Both the position numbers and the translations under genes were made by a program. This document shows positions 1-9,001 of a stretch of DNA of 34,996 bases, in pieces. Within the stretch, counting starts at the first letter, position 1, and each line of letters opens with the position of its first letter. The stretch is from a virus. The stretch spans positions 1 through 34,996 of IMG/VR virus record IMGVR_UViG_3300030098_002632; one strand, 5' to 3'. Below the pieces are notes generated by a model. The model saw only the letters and a program-made list of their open reading frames with translations. It ran no database searches and was not told the origin of the DNA.

Positions 1-12
1 GGTTGTTCGCGG
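1..12. other. Left copy of 12-bp terminal repeat, probable cos cleavage site
   Basis: The first 12 bases, GGTTGTTCGCGG, are repeated exactly as the last 12 bases of the window (34985-34996). The repeat lies 63 bp upstream of the small terminase gene and is GC-richer than its surroundings. End-filled 12-nt 5' overhangs of a cos phage would give exactly this direct terminal repeat. An assembler overlap on a circular molecule would look the same, so the physical end type is inferred. Position and length match the lambda arrangement (12-nt cos next to the small terminase gene). Confidence 0.6.
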
Positions 13-75
13 CACGGATATCTTCTAGCGACAGAAATTTTTAGACGACTTCGCTTTGGAACTTAGGAAAAATTT
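13..75. promoter_or_regulatory. Non-coding cos-terS leader, possible terminase-binding (cosB-like) region
   Basis: This is the short gap between the terminal repeat and the small terminase start. It carries GCGAC and GACGAC motifs (around 28-32 and 44-49) that could be small-terminase binding sites, by analogy with lambda cosB; that is inference. The ribosome binding site AGGA (64-67) precedes the ATG at 76. I see no clear promoter here, so the terminase genes are probably reached by readthrough across the joined ends. Confidence 0.35.
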
Positions 76-651
76 ATGAGCAAAACTGACATAACAAAAA
101 CTGCAAAAGAACTTTCAGAGATCTTGGATATAACTGATCGTAGGGTACAGCAGTTAAGTAAACTTGGCGTAATACCTAAAGTGGCAAGAGGGCGTTATCC
201 TTTATTTAAAGCCATTCATGGTTACATTAAATATCTTAGAGAGTTATCACTAGAGTCAGATGCTCCATCAGATTTCAAAGATGCAAAACTAAGATCCGAA
301 AAAGCCAGAGCAGAAATTTTAGAACTTGAAGCAGCAACCAAAGCAAGCGAACTGGTACACAAAGATCATGTATCAAAAATATGGACAAGCATAACAAGTT
401 TAATAAAAGCAAAAACACTAACGCTTCCAAGTAGAGTGGGAGCTGATGTATATGCTGCACGAAATATAAATGAGGTTAGATCTATCCTCGAAGATGCAGT
501 TCAAGAAATACTTATTGAGTTAAGTGAAACAGAAATAGAGATAGATGATACAAGTACCAACAGAGAACTCAGCGGAGATAGCGAGGACGGCACTGACGAA
601 TCTTCGTCCACCACCGAAGCTGACGATCAGTCAGTGGGCGGACAACTATAG
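76..651 (+). CDS. terS: Small terminase subunit (Nu1-like DNA packaging protein)
   Basis: 191 aa. The N-terminal part (about residues 8-60) looks like a winged-helix DNA-binding domain: 'ELSEILDITDRRVQQLSKLG' fits a helix-turn-helix that reads the cos site. Residues 70-155 are charged and helical, suitable for oligomerisation and for contact with the large subunit. The tail is acidic and Ser/Thr-rich. In the family this protein recognises concatemeric phage DNA and recruits the large terminase. The call rests on the N-terminal pattern, the size, and its position between the probable cos site and an unmistakable large terminase. The ATG at 76 has AGGA upstream. The last 107 bp overlap the large-subunit gene in another frame, an unusually long overlap. 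Confidence 0.82.
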   Translation: MSKTDITKTAKELSEILDITDRRVQQLSKLGVIPKVARGRYPLFKAIHGYIKYLRELSLESDAPSDFKDAKLRSEKARAEILELEAATKASELVHKDHVSKIWTSITSLIKAKTLTLPSRVGADVYAARNINEVRSILEDAVQEILIELSETEIEIDDTSTNRELSGDSEDGTDESSSTTEADDQSVGGQL

Positions 652-2359
652 ATTTCTAAGTTCTGAAGCATCAGCTGAAGCTGGTAAATGGAATACAGCA
701 AGAGCTGAATATCAAAGAGAAATTATGGACACTTTCTCTCGACCAGATGTTGAGAAGATTGTCATAATGAGTAGTTCTCAAATTGGGAAAACAGAATTGC
801 TTATGAACATTATCGGATTTCATATTCATTATGATCCGTGTTCAATGCTTTGCATACAACCAACATTACAGATGGCAGGAACTTTCTCGAAGAATAGAAT
901 AGCTCCGATGATAAGAGATAGCGCAGCACTAACAAAGAAAGTGCAACCAGCAAGAAGCAGAGATAGTAATAATACTATTTATGCAAAAAGCTTTACTGGT
1001 GGATCTCTGGATTTAGTTGGATCTAACTCAGCAAGCTCAGTTAGTTCTCGACCTATTCGGATATTGTTATGTGATGAGGTTGATCGATACAGCGTTCAAG
1101 GCACGCAAGAGGGCGACATAATATCTCTTGGTATGCGAAGAACATCTAATTTTTATAATAGAAAAATCGCTTTAGTAAGTACGCCTACGATAAAAGGCAG
1201 CAGCAGAATTGAAGATGCTTATGAGCAAAGCGACAAAAGAAAATACTATGTTCCGTGTAAAGACTGCGGAACTTATCAAACTTTGGAGTGGAAAAATGTT
1301 TACTGGACTAAAGGAAATCATCAAGACGCGGTTTACACTTGTAAAGAATGTGGTTCTGCATGGAGCGACTCTGAGCGACTTGCTGCAATACGGAAAGGCA
1401 TTTGGAAAGCTAGTTCTGACTTTAATGGAACAGCTGGCTTTTGGATCAATGGTCTTTATTCTACTTTCACTTCATTGGGTGAAGCGGTTGATCTCTTTCT
1501 TAGCAGCAAAGATCTTCCAGAAAAACTAAAAGTATTTACAAATACATTCCTTGCTGAAAGCTGGGAAGAAACAGGAGAAAAAATAGACGACTATCAGCTC
1601 CAACAAAGAGCTGAAGATTATGATGGTGTTCCTCGCGATGTTGTTTTAATAACAGCTGGCGTTGATGTTCAGGACGATAGATTAGAAGTCACCATAACTG
1701 GCTTTACCAGAGATGAGCAAGTTTACATACTTGACCATAAAGTAATTTATGGAGATCCATCTGGTACTGAACTATGGGAAGAATTAGATAAGATATTGCT
1801 TGAGAAATATCCGCATCCAGTGGGTATAGATCTTGATATAAAATCTACTTGCGTAGATAGCGGCGGACATCACACCAATAGTGTATATACATTCTGTAAA
1901 CAAAGGATGAGCCGCCGCGTTTATGCAATTAAAGGTGTAGGCGGTAAAGATAGAGCGATGGTTGGGCGACCATCTAAAAGCAATATAGGAAAAGTAAATC
2001 TATATCCGTTAGGCAGTGATACTTTAAAAAATCATGTTTACGGTAGATTAAATATACAAGATGGATCTGGAATGATCCATTTTCCAAAACACTTAGACGA
2101 AGAATACTTTGCGCAGCTGACAAGTGAGGAACGCGTTACTCGTTTTGTTAGAGGAGTAAGGAGATCTGAGTGGGTTCAAAAAAGAAAAAGAAATGAAGCG
2201 TGGGATTGTTTATGTTATGCCTACGCAGCATATTCATTATTAAATGTAAACTTACGCGTACTGCATGAGAGATTAAACCGTGCGGCAAAACCTAAAGATC
2301 AACCAAAACAAAAGAAGATGCGTCCTAAAGGGCGTGGACAAAATTGGATGGATATATAA
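545..2359 (+). CDS. terL: Large terminase subunit, lambda GpA family
   Basis: 604 aa. This is the packaging motor ATPase and cos-cutting nuclease. Residues 26-36 ('LTISQWADNYR') match the conserved GpA start. Walker A variant is SSSQIGKT (76-83) and Walker B is ILLCDEVD (173-180). A zinc-knuckle-like pair follows: C236-x2-C239 and C264-x2-C267. The nuclease half starts at 'TAGVDVQDD' (D372), with D436 in 'CVDSGGHH'. The C-terminus 'EAWDCLCYAYAAY' is also typical. The ATG at 545 is kept although it overlaps the small subunit by 107 bp, because the next Met (about residue 61) would remove the conserved WADxYR segment. The stop abuts the next gene's ATG. Length is slightly under the usual 620-640 aa of lambda GpA. 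Confidence 0.96.
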   Translation: MIQVPTENSAEIARTALTNLRPPPKLTISQWADNYRFLSSEASAEAGKWNTARAEYQREIMDTFSRPDVEKIVIMSSSQIGKTELLMNIIGFHIHYDPCSMLCIQPTLQMAGTFSKNRIAPMIRDSAALTKKVQPARSRDSNNTIYAKSFTGGSLDLVGSNSASSVSSRPIRILLCDEVDRYSVQGTQEGDIISLGMRRTSNFYNRKIALVSTPTIKGSSRIEDAYEQSDKRKYYVPCKDCGTYQTLEWKNVYWTKGNHQDAVYTCKECGSAWSDSERLAAIRKGIWKASSDFNGTAGFWINGLYSTFTSLGEAVDLFLSSKDLPEKLKVFTNTFLAESWEETGEKIDDYQLQQRAEDYDGVPRDVVLITAGVDVQDDRLEVTITGFTRDEQVYILDHKVIYGDPSGTELWEELDKILLEKYPHPVGIDLDIKSTCVDSGGHHTNSVYTFCKQRMSRRVYAIKGVGGKDRAMVGRPSKSNIGKVNLYPLGSDTLKNHVYGRLNIQDGSGMIHFPKHLDEEYFAQLTSEERVTRFVRGVRRSEWVQKRKRNEAWDCLCYAYAAYSLLNVNLRVLHERLNRAAKPKDQPKQKKMRPKGRGQNWMDI

Positions 2360-5300
2360 ATGGCGATAGTTGTAAAAGATAGAGTAAAAGTTACCACAAG
2401 TACAACTGGTACTGGTACACTTACGCTTGGATCTGCTGAAACAGATTTCCAGAGTTTTTCCGTTATTGGTGATGGCAACCAAACTTATTACGCAATTAAA
2501 TCGGATGCAGGATGGGAAGTTGGCATTGGCACTTATACGCTTAGTTCAAGTACTCTAAGCAGAGATACTATTCTTGAAAGTTCTAACTCAGGATCAGCAG
2601 TATCATTAACAGGCACATCAACAGTCTTTACGACTTACCCTGCTGAACGAGCTAGCTTTAGCGATCAAGGTTTATCTAAAACTTATATAGCTGATGGAGC
2701 AATAACAGCAGGCAAGCCAACAATATTAACAAGCGCAGGCAAAGCCCAACAATTTACCTTAACAGGAAATAGTGTGACAAGTGGACTTGGAACAGATGTG
2801 CAACCAAATGGAAGTGATTATTTAAACAATTCAAGTATTACAAAAGTATCAGATACTCAATTTGTTGCTTATTTTACTGATAGCGGTAATAGCAATAGAC
2901 CAACTGCAATAGTTGGAACTATAGGAGCTAATAAAACAATTACTTATGGCTCTAAACAAACAATAACAAATGATACAAATGTTACAAAATGTGAAGTAAT
3001 ATGGGATAGCAATGCTTCAAAATTACATTATTACAATTATGTTTCTACAGACGCATATTTATATGGAGCAACTTCAAATGTTAATTTAGCCACTAATACT
3101 ATTAGTGGGATTGGCACATGGGGTGTTGTAATGTCAAACCAAATATACGATATGATTGGTTTATATGATCCTGATAACAACCAAGTTGTTTTAACTGCTA
3201 ATAGGACAGGCGATCAATTAGAAATTATGTCTATGAGCGCTTCAACTTCACCGCCTACAGTTAGCTTTGACACAACAGTTTCAAGCATTACACATGGTGG
3301 CGGAGAACGAGCTATTGGTTATGATACTAATGTTGATGTTTTTGTTTGCACTGGCAATGATGATGATAAATTTGTAGCTTTCACTAATAGTGGATCAGCA
3401 TTTACCGCAAGTTCAGTTCAGGATTTAGCTCTTGGCAATCAAGATTATATGGGTTTTAGTTTTGATCCTGACGCAAATAAATTTGTTTATCATTATCATC
3501 CAAATGGTAACACAACGCAAAAGATTGTAGCCTTAACTGTTGATAGCTCAAGAAACATTACCATTGGAACGCCTGTTGATTTAGGAACAGCAGATGGCAC
3601 TGGTTCAGCAACATCAAGCTATGATCCAATAGCAAAAAAACATATAATTTTTGTTGGAGACGCGGCAAATAAAGGTAATTATTATCCTGTCACAATGGAC
3701 AGTAGTGGCGCAATGACTGTTGGATCAGCGACTGAGTTTGCTAAAACAAATTATTCAGTCCAAAGAATTGTAAGCACACCATGTTTTACAGCTATGGATG
3801 AAAACCCTATTGTTATCTTTTATGGAGATAACAATACAAGTCAAGGAGAGTCCGCTGTATTTGCTTTTGAACAAACTCCTGTTTCTAACCTTGATAATAA
3901 CTATCTCGGAGTAGCTTCAACATCCGCAAGTGATACGGAAGAAGTTAAAATCAACTTACCAGAGGGAAGCATTAATAACTCACAGAGTGGATTAACAGTA
4001 GGTGATGATTATTTCTGTAATACATCAGGTGAGATTAAGAAGTTTATCACAAGTTCTACAACTACTGATACAACACCATCAGGGGCTTTTGCCACAATGG
4101 ATGGTTCTGATACAGCAACAGAAGAACCAAGCTCTGCTTATGAATCAACATCTGGAACATTTGTTATTGCATATAGAGATGGGAGTAATGGCAGTAAAGG
4201 TACTGCTGTTGCAGGCACTTGGTCAAATGGAGTTTTAACATGGGGAACGCCTGTTGTATTTGAAAGCACTGCAATAGACGATCAACCAAAAATATGCGCA
4301 GGTGGTGGCAGAGTTCATATCACATATAGGGATAGCTCTGGTAATGGTGGTATAAAAAGCGGTTCTATATCAGGCACAACTCTAACTTTTGGAAGTGAAA
4401 CAGTTTTTGCTTCAAGTGGCGATAGTGCTTATGCTAACCCAATGGGCTATCATGTTGCTTATGATACCTCTACAAATTATATTATAATATTTTATCAAGG
4501 TGGTAGTGCGTCAGTAAACACCTATGTTCAACCAGTTCATTTTGATACAAGTAGTTATGCCTATACTTTAGGAACAACTACAACAGTATATGCAGATAGT
4601 CTGACAAGCCGATATGCAGATATAGTTTTTGATCCAGATACAAATAGAACAGTAATACTTTATACAGATGGTACAAATTCTAATTATAAAACTGCAAATG
4701 TTATTCAATCAACAGGCACTAGCGGTTCACCAACAGTATCAGTCGGAGCAGATTCGGTTATTGCGAGTGTAAATTCATCTAATTCTTGTATGACTTATGA
4801 CACACAAAATAATAAAGTCTTTGCTGTATATAAAGATGACACAGATTCAAATGCTATGAAAGGCAGTATAGGTACTGTTACAGGCGGTGGAACAAACACA
4901 ATAGCATTTACAACTCCTGCTGAAGTTTGGAATCCTAGCGGTAATCCAAATAATGTTGAAATTGAATTTGACTCAGATAGTAACGAAGCTTTTTTCTTTT
5001 ATAGAGATGAAGATAGCGGAGATGATTTTACTTATAAAGTTATTACTATTGGAGCAAGTTCATTTACAGTTGCGTCAGGTGGTGTATTAAGTGCAAATGA
5101 TAATAGATTCGATAGTGGAAGTGCAAGTTTTGGAACAGGCAAAGGTGTCTTATGCGCAACAATGGACACTGGTAATTCAAGTGTGTTATCTTACGGTACA
5201 GTCTATTATGGAGTAGTTACAACCTACACCCAAACAGACGCGCAATACATTGGCGAAGCTATATCAACAACAGCTTTAAAATTAAAAGAAACACCAACTG

Positions 5301-6793
5301 ATATTATATTTGGCAAAGCGTCAACTACGATAGCAAAAGGCAATCCTGTTTTAGTAGAAGCTGATGGAGATTTTGCTAAAGTTGCAACAGTATCAACAAG
5401 TAGCACAGTATCAGGAACATATAGTCAAGGTTCTATAACTAAAATTGATGATCTTGTTAACGATAAATGGTCAATGGATGTTGCTTCTGATGGCACAACT
5501 TATGGTTATGCATTTCGAGAAACATCAGGAGAAACAAACTTTATTTTAGGAACAAGGTCAGGAGAAACTATTACTTGGGGAACACCAATAACATTAGCAA
5601 GTTTTAATTCGCTAGCGACAATTGTTAAATATAACCCAGATCAAGATGTTTTTGTTGTGACTTATGCAAATCAATCAACTCATAAACATTTAGCAATAGC
5701 AGTTTCTTATTCTGGAACAACTGCTACAGCAGGATCAGAGATTGAATTACTAGCTTCAGCTTGGTCAAGTGGTGGAGTAGATCAACATTATGACCAAGTT
5801 TATGACAGTAATAGCAAAAACAATGTTTTTGTATGTCATGGAGCTAATAATAGTTTAGGCACACAATCAACAGCAATAGTTATAACTGTTTCAGGCACAA
5901 CTTTAACAGCAGGAAGTGAAAATGCAAACACTAGCAATGGCGGTCAATATTATAGTCTTTGTGATATTGGGGGTGGAAAGCTAGTTTTATATTACAGAGA
6001 TGGAAGTGCATATTACCCAAATGTGATGGTGTTAGAAGTTAGCGGTAACACAGTTACTTTTGGAACAACAGTTGTTGTAAATTCACAAAGTTATGGTGGT
6101 TTCTGCACACCAATTTATAATCCTAATTATGCAAATAAAGCTATTTTATTTGGTAAGATTTACACAGGCAATAATTATTATTCTTATGCAAGTTTAGCTA
6201 TTAGCGGAACAACCATAACTGTAAGCAATTATAGTGATGGCAATATTGCTTCTGATAATTGCTATGTTGAAAGCTTTGGTAAGGTGGCAGACTATTCAGA
6301 TTACTCAGGAACATATATTGCGGTGTATTCTGATAGTGATGATAGCTACAAACAATGTAACAGATTTTGCACAACTACCGATGGCGCAACATTAACAGTA
6401 GGAAGTGAAAACAAAGACTCAGCAGGATCATCTTTATTTTATTCAGGCGTAGTTAGTAATGATGTTAATGATAAATCTGTTGTTTACTTTGGTGATTATG
6501 CAAATGATGATTATGAATATTATGTTGTAAACCCAACTTATTCAAACACAGTAACTACAACAACAATAAATTTAACAACAGAAAACTTTATTGGTTTTTC
6601 TGAAAACGCTGTATCAGCTAACGAAACATCCAAAGTAAAAGTTGTTAACATAGATGATAACCAAACAGGATTAACGGCAGGCAAAATTTATTATGTAAAA
6701 AATGATGGCACTTTATCTACAACTGCTGAAAGCGGTAAAGTAGTAGAAGCAGGCAAGGCAATTTCAGCAACCAAACTATTAATAAGAGGATAA
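2360..6793 (+). CDS. Giant virion protein with repeated beta-propeller-like domains (fibre/adhesin candidate)
   Basis: 1477 aa, the largest gene here. Residues 1-95 form an N-terminal module ('VKDRVKVTTSTTGTGTLTLG' to 'FTTYPAERASF') that I recognise from other phage structural proteins, where it probably anchors a fibre. Three long arrays follow (about 140-520, 590-960, 1000-1420) built of blades of the type Y-D-x-x-x-N-x-x-V-x-x-Y-x-D, as in Asp-box/sialidase-like propellers. They are joined by related linkers containing 'AGKPTILTSAGK', 'KGNPVLVEADGDFAK' and, at the end, 'AGKIYYVKNDG'. No catalytic signature was found. ATG abuts the terL stop (TAA-ATG). A receptor- or glycan-binding role is inference from domain type. 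Its place between terminase and portal is unusual. Confidence 0.7.
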   Translation: MAIVVKDRVKVTTSTTGTGTLTLGSAETDFQSFSVIGDGNQTYYAIKSDAGWEVGIGTYTLSSSTLSRDTILESSNSGSAVSLTGTSTVFTTYPAERASFSDQGLSKTYIADGAITAGKPTILTSAGKAQQFTLTGNSVTSGLGTDVQPNGSDYLNNSSITKVSDTQFVAYFTDSGNSNRPTAIVGTIGANKTITYGSKQTITNDTNVTKCEVIWDSNASKLHYYNYVSTDAYLYGATSNVNLATNTISGIGTWGVVMSNQIYDMIGLYDPDNNQVVLTANRTGDQLEIMSMSASTSPPTVSFDTTVSSITHGGGERAIGYDTNVDVFVCTGNDDDKFVAFTNSGSAFTASSVQDLALGNQDYMGFSFDPDANKFVYHYHPNGNTTQKIVALTVDSSRNITIGTPVDLGTADGTGSATSSYDPIAKKHIIFVGDAANKGNYYPVTMDSSGAMTVGSATEFAKTNYSVQRIVSTPCFTAMDENPIVIFYGDNNTSQGESAVFAFEQTPVSNLDNNYLGVASTSASDTEEVKINLPEGSINNSQSGLTVGDDYFCNTSGEIKKFITSSTTTDTTPSGAFATMDGSDTATEEPSSAYESTSGTFVIAYRDGSNGSKGTAVAGTWSNGVLTWGTPVVFESTAIDDQPKICAGGGRVHITYRDSSGNGGIKSGSISGTTLTFGSETVFASSGDSAYANPMGYHVAYDTSTNYIIIFYQGGSASVNTYVQPVHFDTSSYAYTLGTTTTVYADSLTSRYADIVFDPDTNRTVILYTDGTNSNYKTANVIQSTGTSGSPTVSVGADSVIASVNSSNSCMTYDTQNNKVFAVYKDDTDSNAMKGSIGTVTGGGTNTIAFTTPAEVWNPSGNPNNVEIEFDSDSNEAFFFYRDEDSGDDFTYKVITIGASSFTVASGGVLSANDNRFDSGSASFGTGKGVLCATMDTGNSSVLSYGTVYYGVVTTYTQTDAQYIGEAISTTALKLKETPTDIIFGKASTTIAKGNPVLVEADGDFAKVATVSTSSTVSGTYSQGSITKIDDLVNDKWSMDVASDGTTYGYAFRETSGETNFILGTRSGETITWGTPITLASFNSLATIVKYNPDQDVFVVTYANQSTHKHLAIAVSYSGTTATAGSEIELLASAWSSGGVDQHYDQVYDSNSKNNVFVCHGANNSLGTQSTAIVITVSGTTLTAGSENANTSNGGQYYSLCDIGGGKLVLYYRDGSAYYPNVMVLEVSGNTVTFGTTVVVNSQSYGGFCTPIYNPNYANKAILFGKIYTGNNYYSYASLAISGTTITVSNYSDGNIASDNCYVESFGKVADYSDYSGTYIAVYSDSDDSYKQCNRFCTTTDGATLTVGSENKDSAGSSLFYSGVVSNDVNDKSVVYFGDYANDDYEYYVVNPTYSNTVTTTTINLTTENFIGFSENAVSANETSKVKVVNIDDNQTGLTAGKIYYVKNDGTLSTTAESGKVVEAGKAISATKLLIRG

Positions 6794-6797
6794 AAAA

Positions 6798-7085
6798 ATG
6801 CAAGTATTGACATGGAATAGTGGCGATAATGAAAATATCGCAATCTATCAATTTTCAGAGGATACCATTATTGAAATTGGAAATGATCGAACATTTATTA
6901 AAGATGCAAGTGGTAATGAAATTTTAATTATTTCCGATGTTAACACATCTAATGTTAATCATTATACAAATGTTTCAGAACCAGAGTCCGAGTATTATGG
7001 ATATAAGTGGTTTTACACTGAAGCAGATGGATGGGTATTAAACGAGAATTGGGTTGATCCAAGAATAGAACAAGAACCACAATAG
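6798..7085 (+). CDS. Small hypothetical virion-region protein
   Basis: 95 aa, function not recognised. It starts 4 bp after the giant fibre-like gene, with AGAGGA ahead of the ATG, and is followed 9 bp later by the repeat protein, so it sits in the same transcript. The sequence is acidic and rich in aromatic residues (Y/W in 'YYGYKWFYTEADGWVLNENW'), with short beta-strand-like stretches and no signal or membrane segment. A fibre chaperone or a small decoration protein is possible from context only. Confidence 0.6.
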   Translation: MQVLTWNSGDNENIAIYQFSEDTIIEIGNDRTFIKDASGNEILIISDVNTSNVNHYTNVSEPESEYYGYKWFYTEADGWVLNENWVDPRIEQEPQ

Positions 7086-7094
7086 GAGTAAATC

Positions 7095-8240
7095 ATGTCT
7101 TATGGGTTTACTACCTATTCAGAAGATACATTTTCTTCTGAGGGTACAGTTGCAATACCAGTTGATGTTACAGCTGGCGTAGGATCTTTAACTTTATCAG
7201 GTAAAAGTTCAACAATTGCAGCTGGTGTAAATCTAACTGCTGGTGTTGGAAGCTTAACTCTATCTGGTAAATCAGTTACAGAAAATACAGGAGCTGTAGA
7301 AACACCAAATGTTGCAGCTTTAACACTTTCTGGAAAAGCAGCAACAATAGCAGGCGGTGTAAATGTTACTGCTGGAGCAGGATCTTTATCGTTATCTGGT
7401 AAAGCAGCTTCACTGGTTAACGGAAATATAGTTACATCTGGATTAGGAACTCTAAGTTTAAATACTTTTGCTCCTAATGTAGAGGATGGAGATAGCATCC
7501 CAGTCTTTGCTGGCTCTCTAACTCTATCTGGTAAATCAGTTACATCTGTTATTGGTCAGAATGCTGAAGCAGGATCTGGATCTTTAACTCTAAGCGGTAA
7601 GAGTACAACTGAAAACGCTGGTTTAAATGTTACAGCAAATACAGGATCTTTATCATTATCTGGTAAAACAGTTACAGAGAATACTGGAGAAGTTGTTACA
7701 GCTGGCGCAGGAAGTCTAAATCTAAACACATTTGTACCTACATTTGATGTTCCAGTAAATGTTACAGCAGGAACAGCGACATTAACAATTGATGGTAAGG
7801 CTTGTACCTTACTGATTGGGGTTAACCCAACTGCCAATAATGGCAGCTTAAATATAAACGGACAATCAGCAACAACGGCAACTGGCAATGTCATACCGTT
7901 AAATGCTGGATCGCTAACACTAAGCGGAAAGCAAGTAGAGTTTAATGAAAACGAAATTGCATTTCCTGCAACAGCAAGTTTAACGCTTTCTGGGAAACAA
8001 GTTTCTATAGTTGATGGCGATAATATAATTCTAGCAGGCGCTGGCACTTTAACTCTTAATGGTCAGTCAGCTTCAATAGAAATAGAAGTGAATGTTACAG
8101 CAGGAACAGGAACTTTAACAATAACTGGTAACAGCGTTACAGTTACAACTACAAGTGGCGGCTCTGGTGGCTTAATCTTAGTCAAAGATGATAGAGATAT
8201 TTTAGTTACCGATAAACGCACAATTACTATAGCAGCTTAA
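7095..8240 (+). CDS. Tandem-repeat structural protein (LTLSGK repeats)
   Basis: 381 aa, composed mostly of about 15 imperfect repeats of 21-23 residues with the core T-A-G-x-G-S-L-T-L-S-G-K followed by two variable positions and T. The regular alternation of small and hydrophobic residues suggests a beta-solenoid or beta-hairpin stack. The C-terminal 35 residues after a GGSGG linker ('LILVKDDRDILVTDKRTI') break the pattern and may be an attachment domain. SD AGGAG precedes the ATG. Position in the fibre block suggests a virion spike or fibre; no enzymatic motif is visible. Repeat number is probably variable between relatives. Confidence 0.65.
   Translation: MSYGFTTYSEDTFSSEGTVAIPVDVTAGVGSLTLSGKSSTIAAGVNLTAGVGSLTLSGKSVTENTGAVETPNVAALTLSGKAATIAGGVNVTAGAGSLSLSGKAASLVNGNIVTSGLGTLSLNTFAPNVEDGDSIPVFAGSLTLSGKSVTSVIGQNAEAGSGSLTLSGKSTTENAGLNVTANTGSLSLSGKTVTENTGEVVTAGAGSLNLNTFVPTFDVPVNVTAGTATLTIDGKACTLLIGVNPTANNGSLNINGQSATTATGNVIPLNAGSLTLSGKQVEFNENEIAFPATASLTLSGKQVSIVDGDNIILAGAGTLTLNGQSASIEIEVNVTAGTGTLTITGNSVTVTTTSGGSGGLILVKDDRDILVTDKRTITIAA
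7150..8145 (+). repeat. About 15 tandem 63-69-bp coding repeats
   Basis: DNA-level basis of the LTLSGK repeat protein. The repeats are diverged in DNA but keep the 'ctttaactttatcaggtaaa'-like core in frame. Units such as those near 7245-7270, 7515-7535 and 7575-7600 are the most alike. They could recombine to change the repeat number. Confidence 0.75.
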
Positions 8241-8255
8241 TTTAGGAGATTAATT

Positions 8256-8681
8256 ATGGCAGCAGGATCATGGACATTTTATAATGATTTCAAAGAGCAT
8301 CTAGCGAAAGCTGATGTGGATATGAACGGAGATACTTTTAAAGCAGTTTTATGCACAAGTGGTTACACACCATCAGCAGCACATTCTACTTTATCAGATC
8401 TAACTAATTTATGTGCGGACTCGGATTACAGTCCTTTCACATTAACAAATAATACAGTAACTGAAACTGGCGGTACGGTAACTTTCGATACGGACGATTT
8501 AAATTATGGGAGTTCCGTATCAATTACAGCTAAATACGCAGTGATTTATGATGACACACACGCATCTGATGCGCTTATGTGTTATGTGGATCTTGATACT
8601 GGCGGTGGATCTGTTTCAAGTACAAATAGTACCTTTCAAATAACTATTAACGCATCTGGAGTCTGGACACTTAGTGGTTAA
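8256..8681 (+). CDS. Conserved phage structural protein, Gly/Ser/Thr-rich beta protein
   Basis: 141 aa. It begins 'MAAGSWTFYNDFKEHLAKADVDMNGDTFKAVL' in pattern, a start I associate with a family of small virion proteins found between terminase and portal in many environmental phages. The rest is beta-rich (Thr/Ser strands, 'AKYAVIYDDTHASDALMCYV'). AGGAG precedes the ATG; 11 bp separate it from the next gene. The exact role (decoration, spike or fibre adaptor) is not known to me. No signal peptide or membrane segment. Confidence 0.65.
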   Translation: MAAGSWTFYNDFKEHLAKADVDMNGDTFKAVLCTSGYTPSAAHSTLSDLTNLCADSDYSPFTLTNNTVTETGGTVTFDTDDLNYGSSVSITAKYAVIYDDTHASDALMCYVDLDTGGGSVSSTNSTFQITINASGVWTLSG

Positions 8682-8692
8682 GGAGTAAAGCA

Positions 8693-9001
8693 ATGGTCAA
8701 ATCACCAAACGCCGTTGCCTTACAATCTCAAGTTGATGCCACTAAAAGCTCCGCAGGGATTCTCGACTATGCTTTTAACTGGTCGAGTGTAATAAATTCT
8801 ACTGAAAGTATAACTGGAAGCACTTGGGCGGTATCATCAACAGATTTAACTGTAGTATCTGATAGCACTAGCGGAACGACAACTACAGCTTTTATCTCAG
8901 GTGGTAAGGACGGTTACTACTACGAACTGAAAAATACGATAACGACGGATCAGTCGCGTACTTTCGTTCGCATATTTACTTTAGGAGTGCAGGCAAAATG
9001 A
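8693..9001 (+). CDS. Small Ig-like virion protein candidate
   Basis: 102 aa. The central part ('STESITGSTWAVSSTDLTVV' and 'GYYYELKNTITTDQSRTF') has the strand pattern of small Ig-like/adaptor domains that often lie just upstream of connector genes in phages. AAGGAG precedes the ATG. The last 4 bases overlap the next gene (ATGA), indicating coupled translation with the gpW-like protein. Function is inferred from context only. Confidence 0.6.
   Translation: MVKSPNAVALQSQVDATKSSAGILDYAFNWSSVINSTESITGSTWAVSSTDLTVVSDSTSGTTTTAFISGGKDGYYYELKNTITTDQSRTFVRIFTLGVQAK

Noticed and set aside
7115-8047. Long antisense open frames opposite the repeat protein
   Set aside because: They arise from the biased codon use of the LTLSGK repeats on the + strand, have no ribosome binding sites, and their products are compositionally odd Pro/Val-rich sequences.
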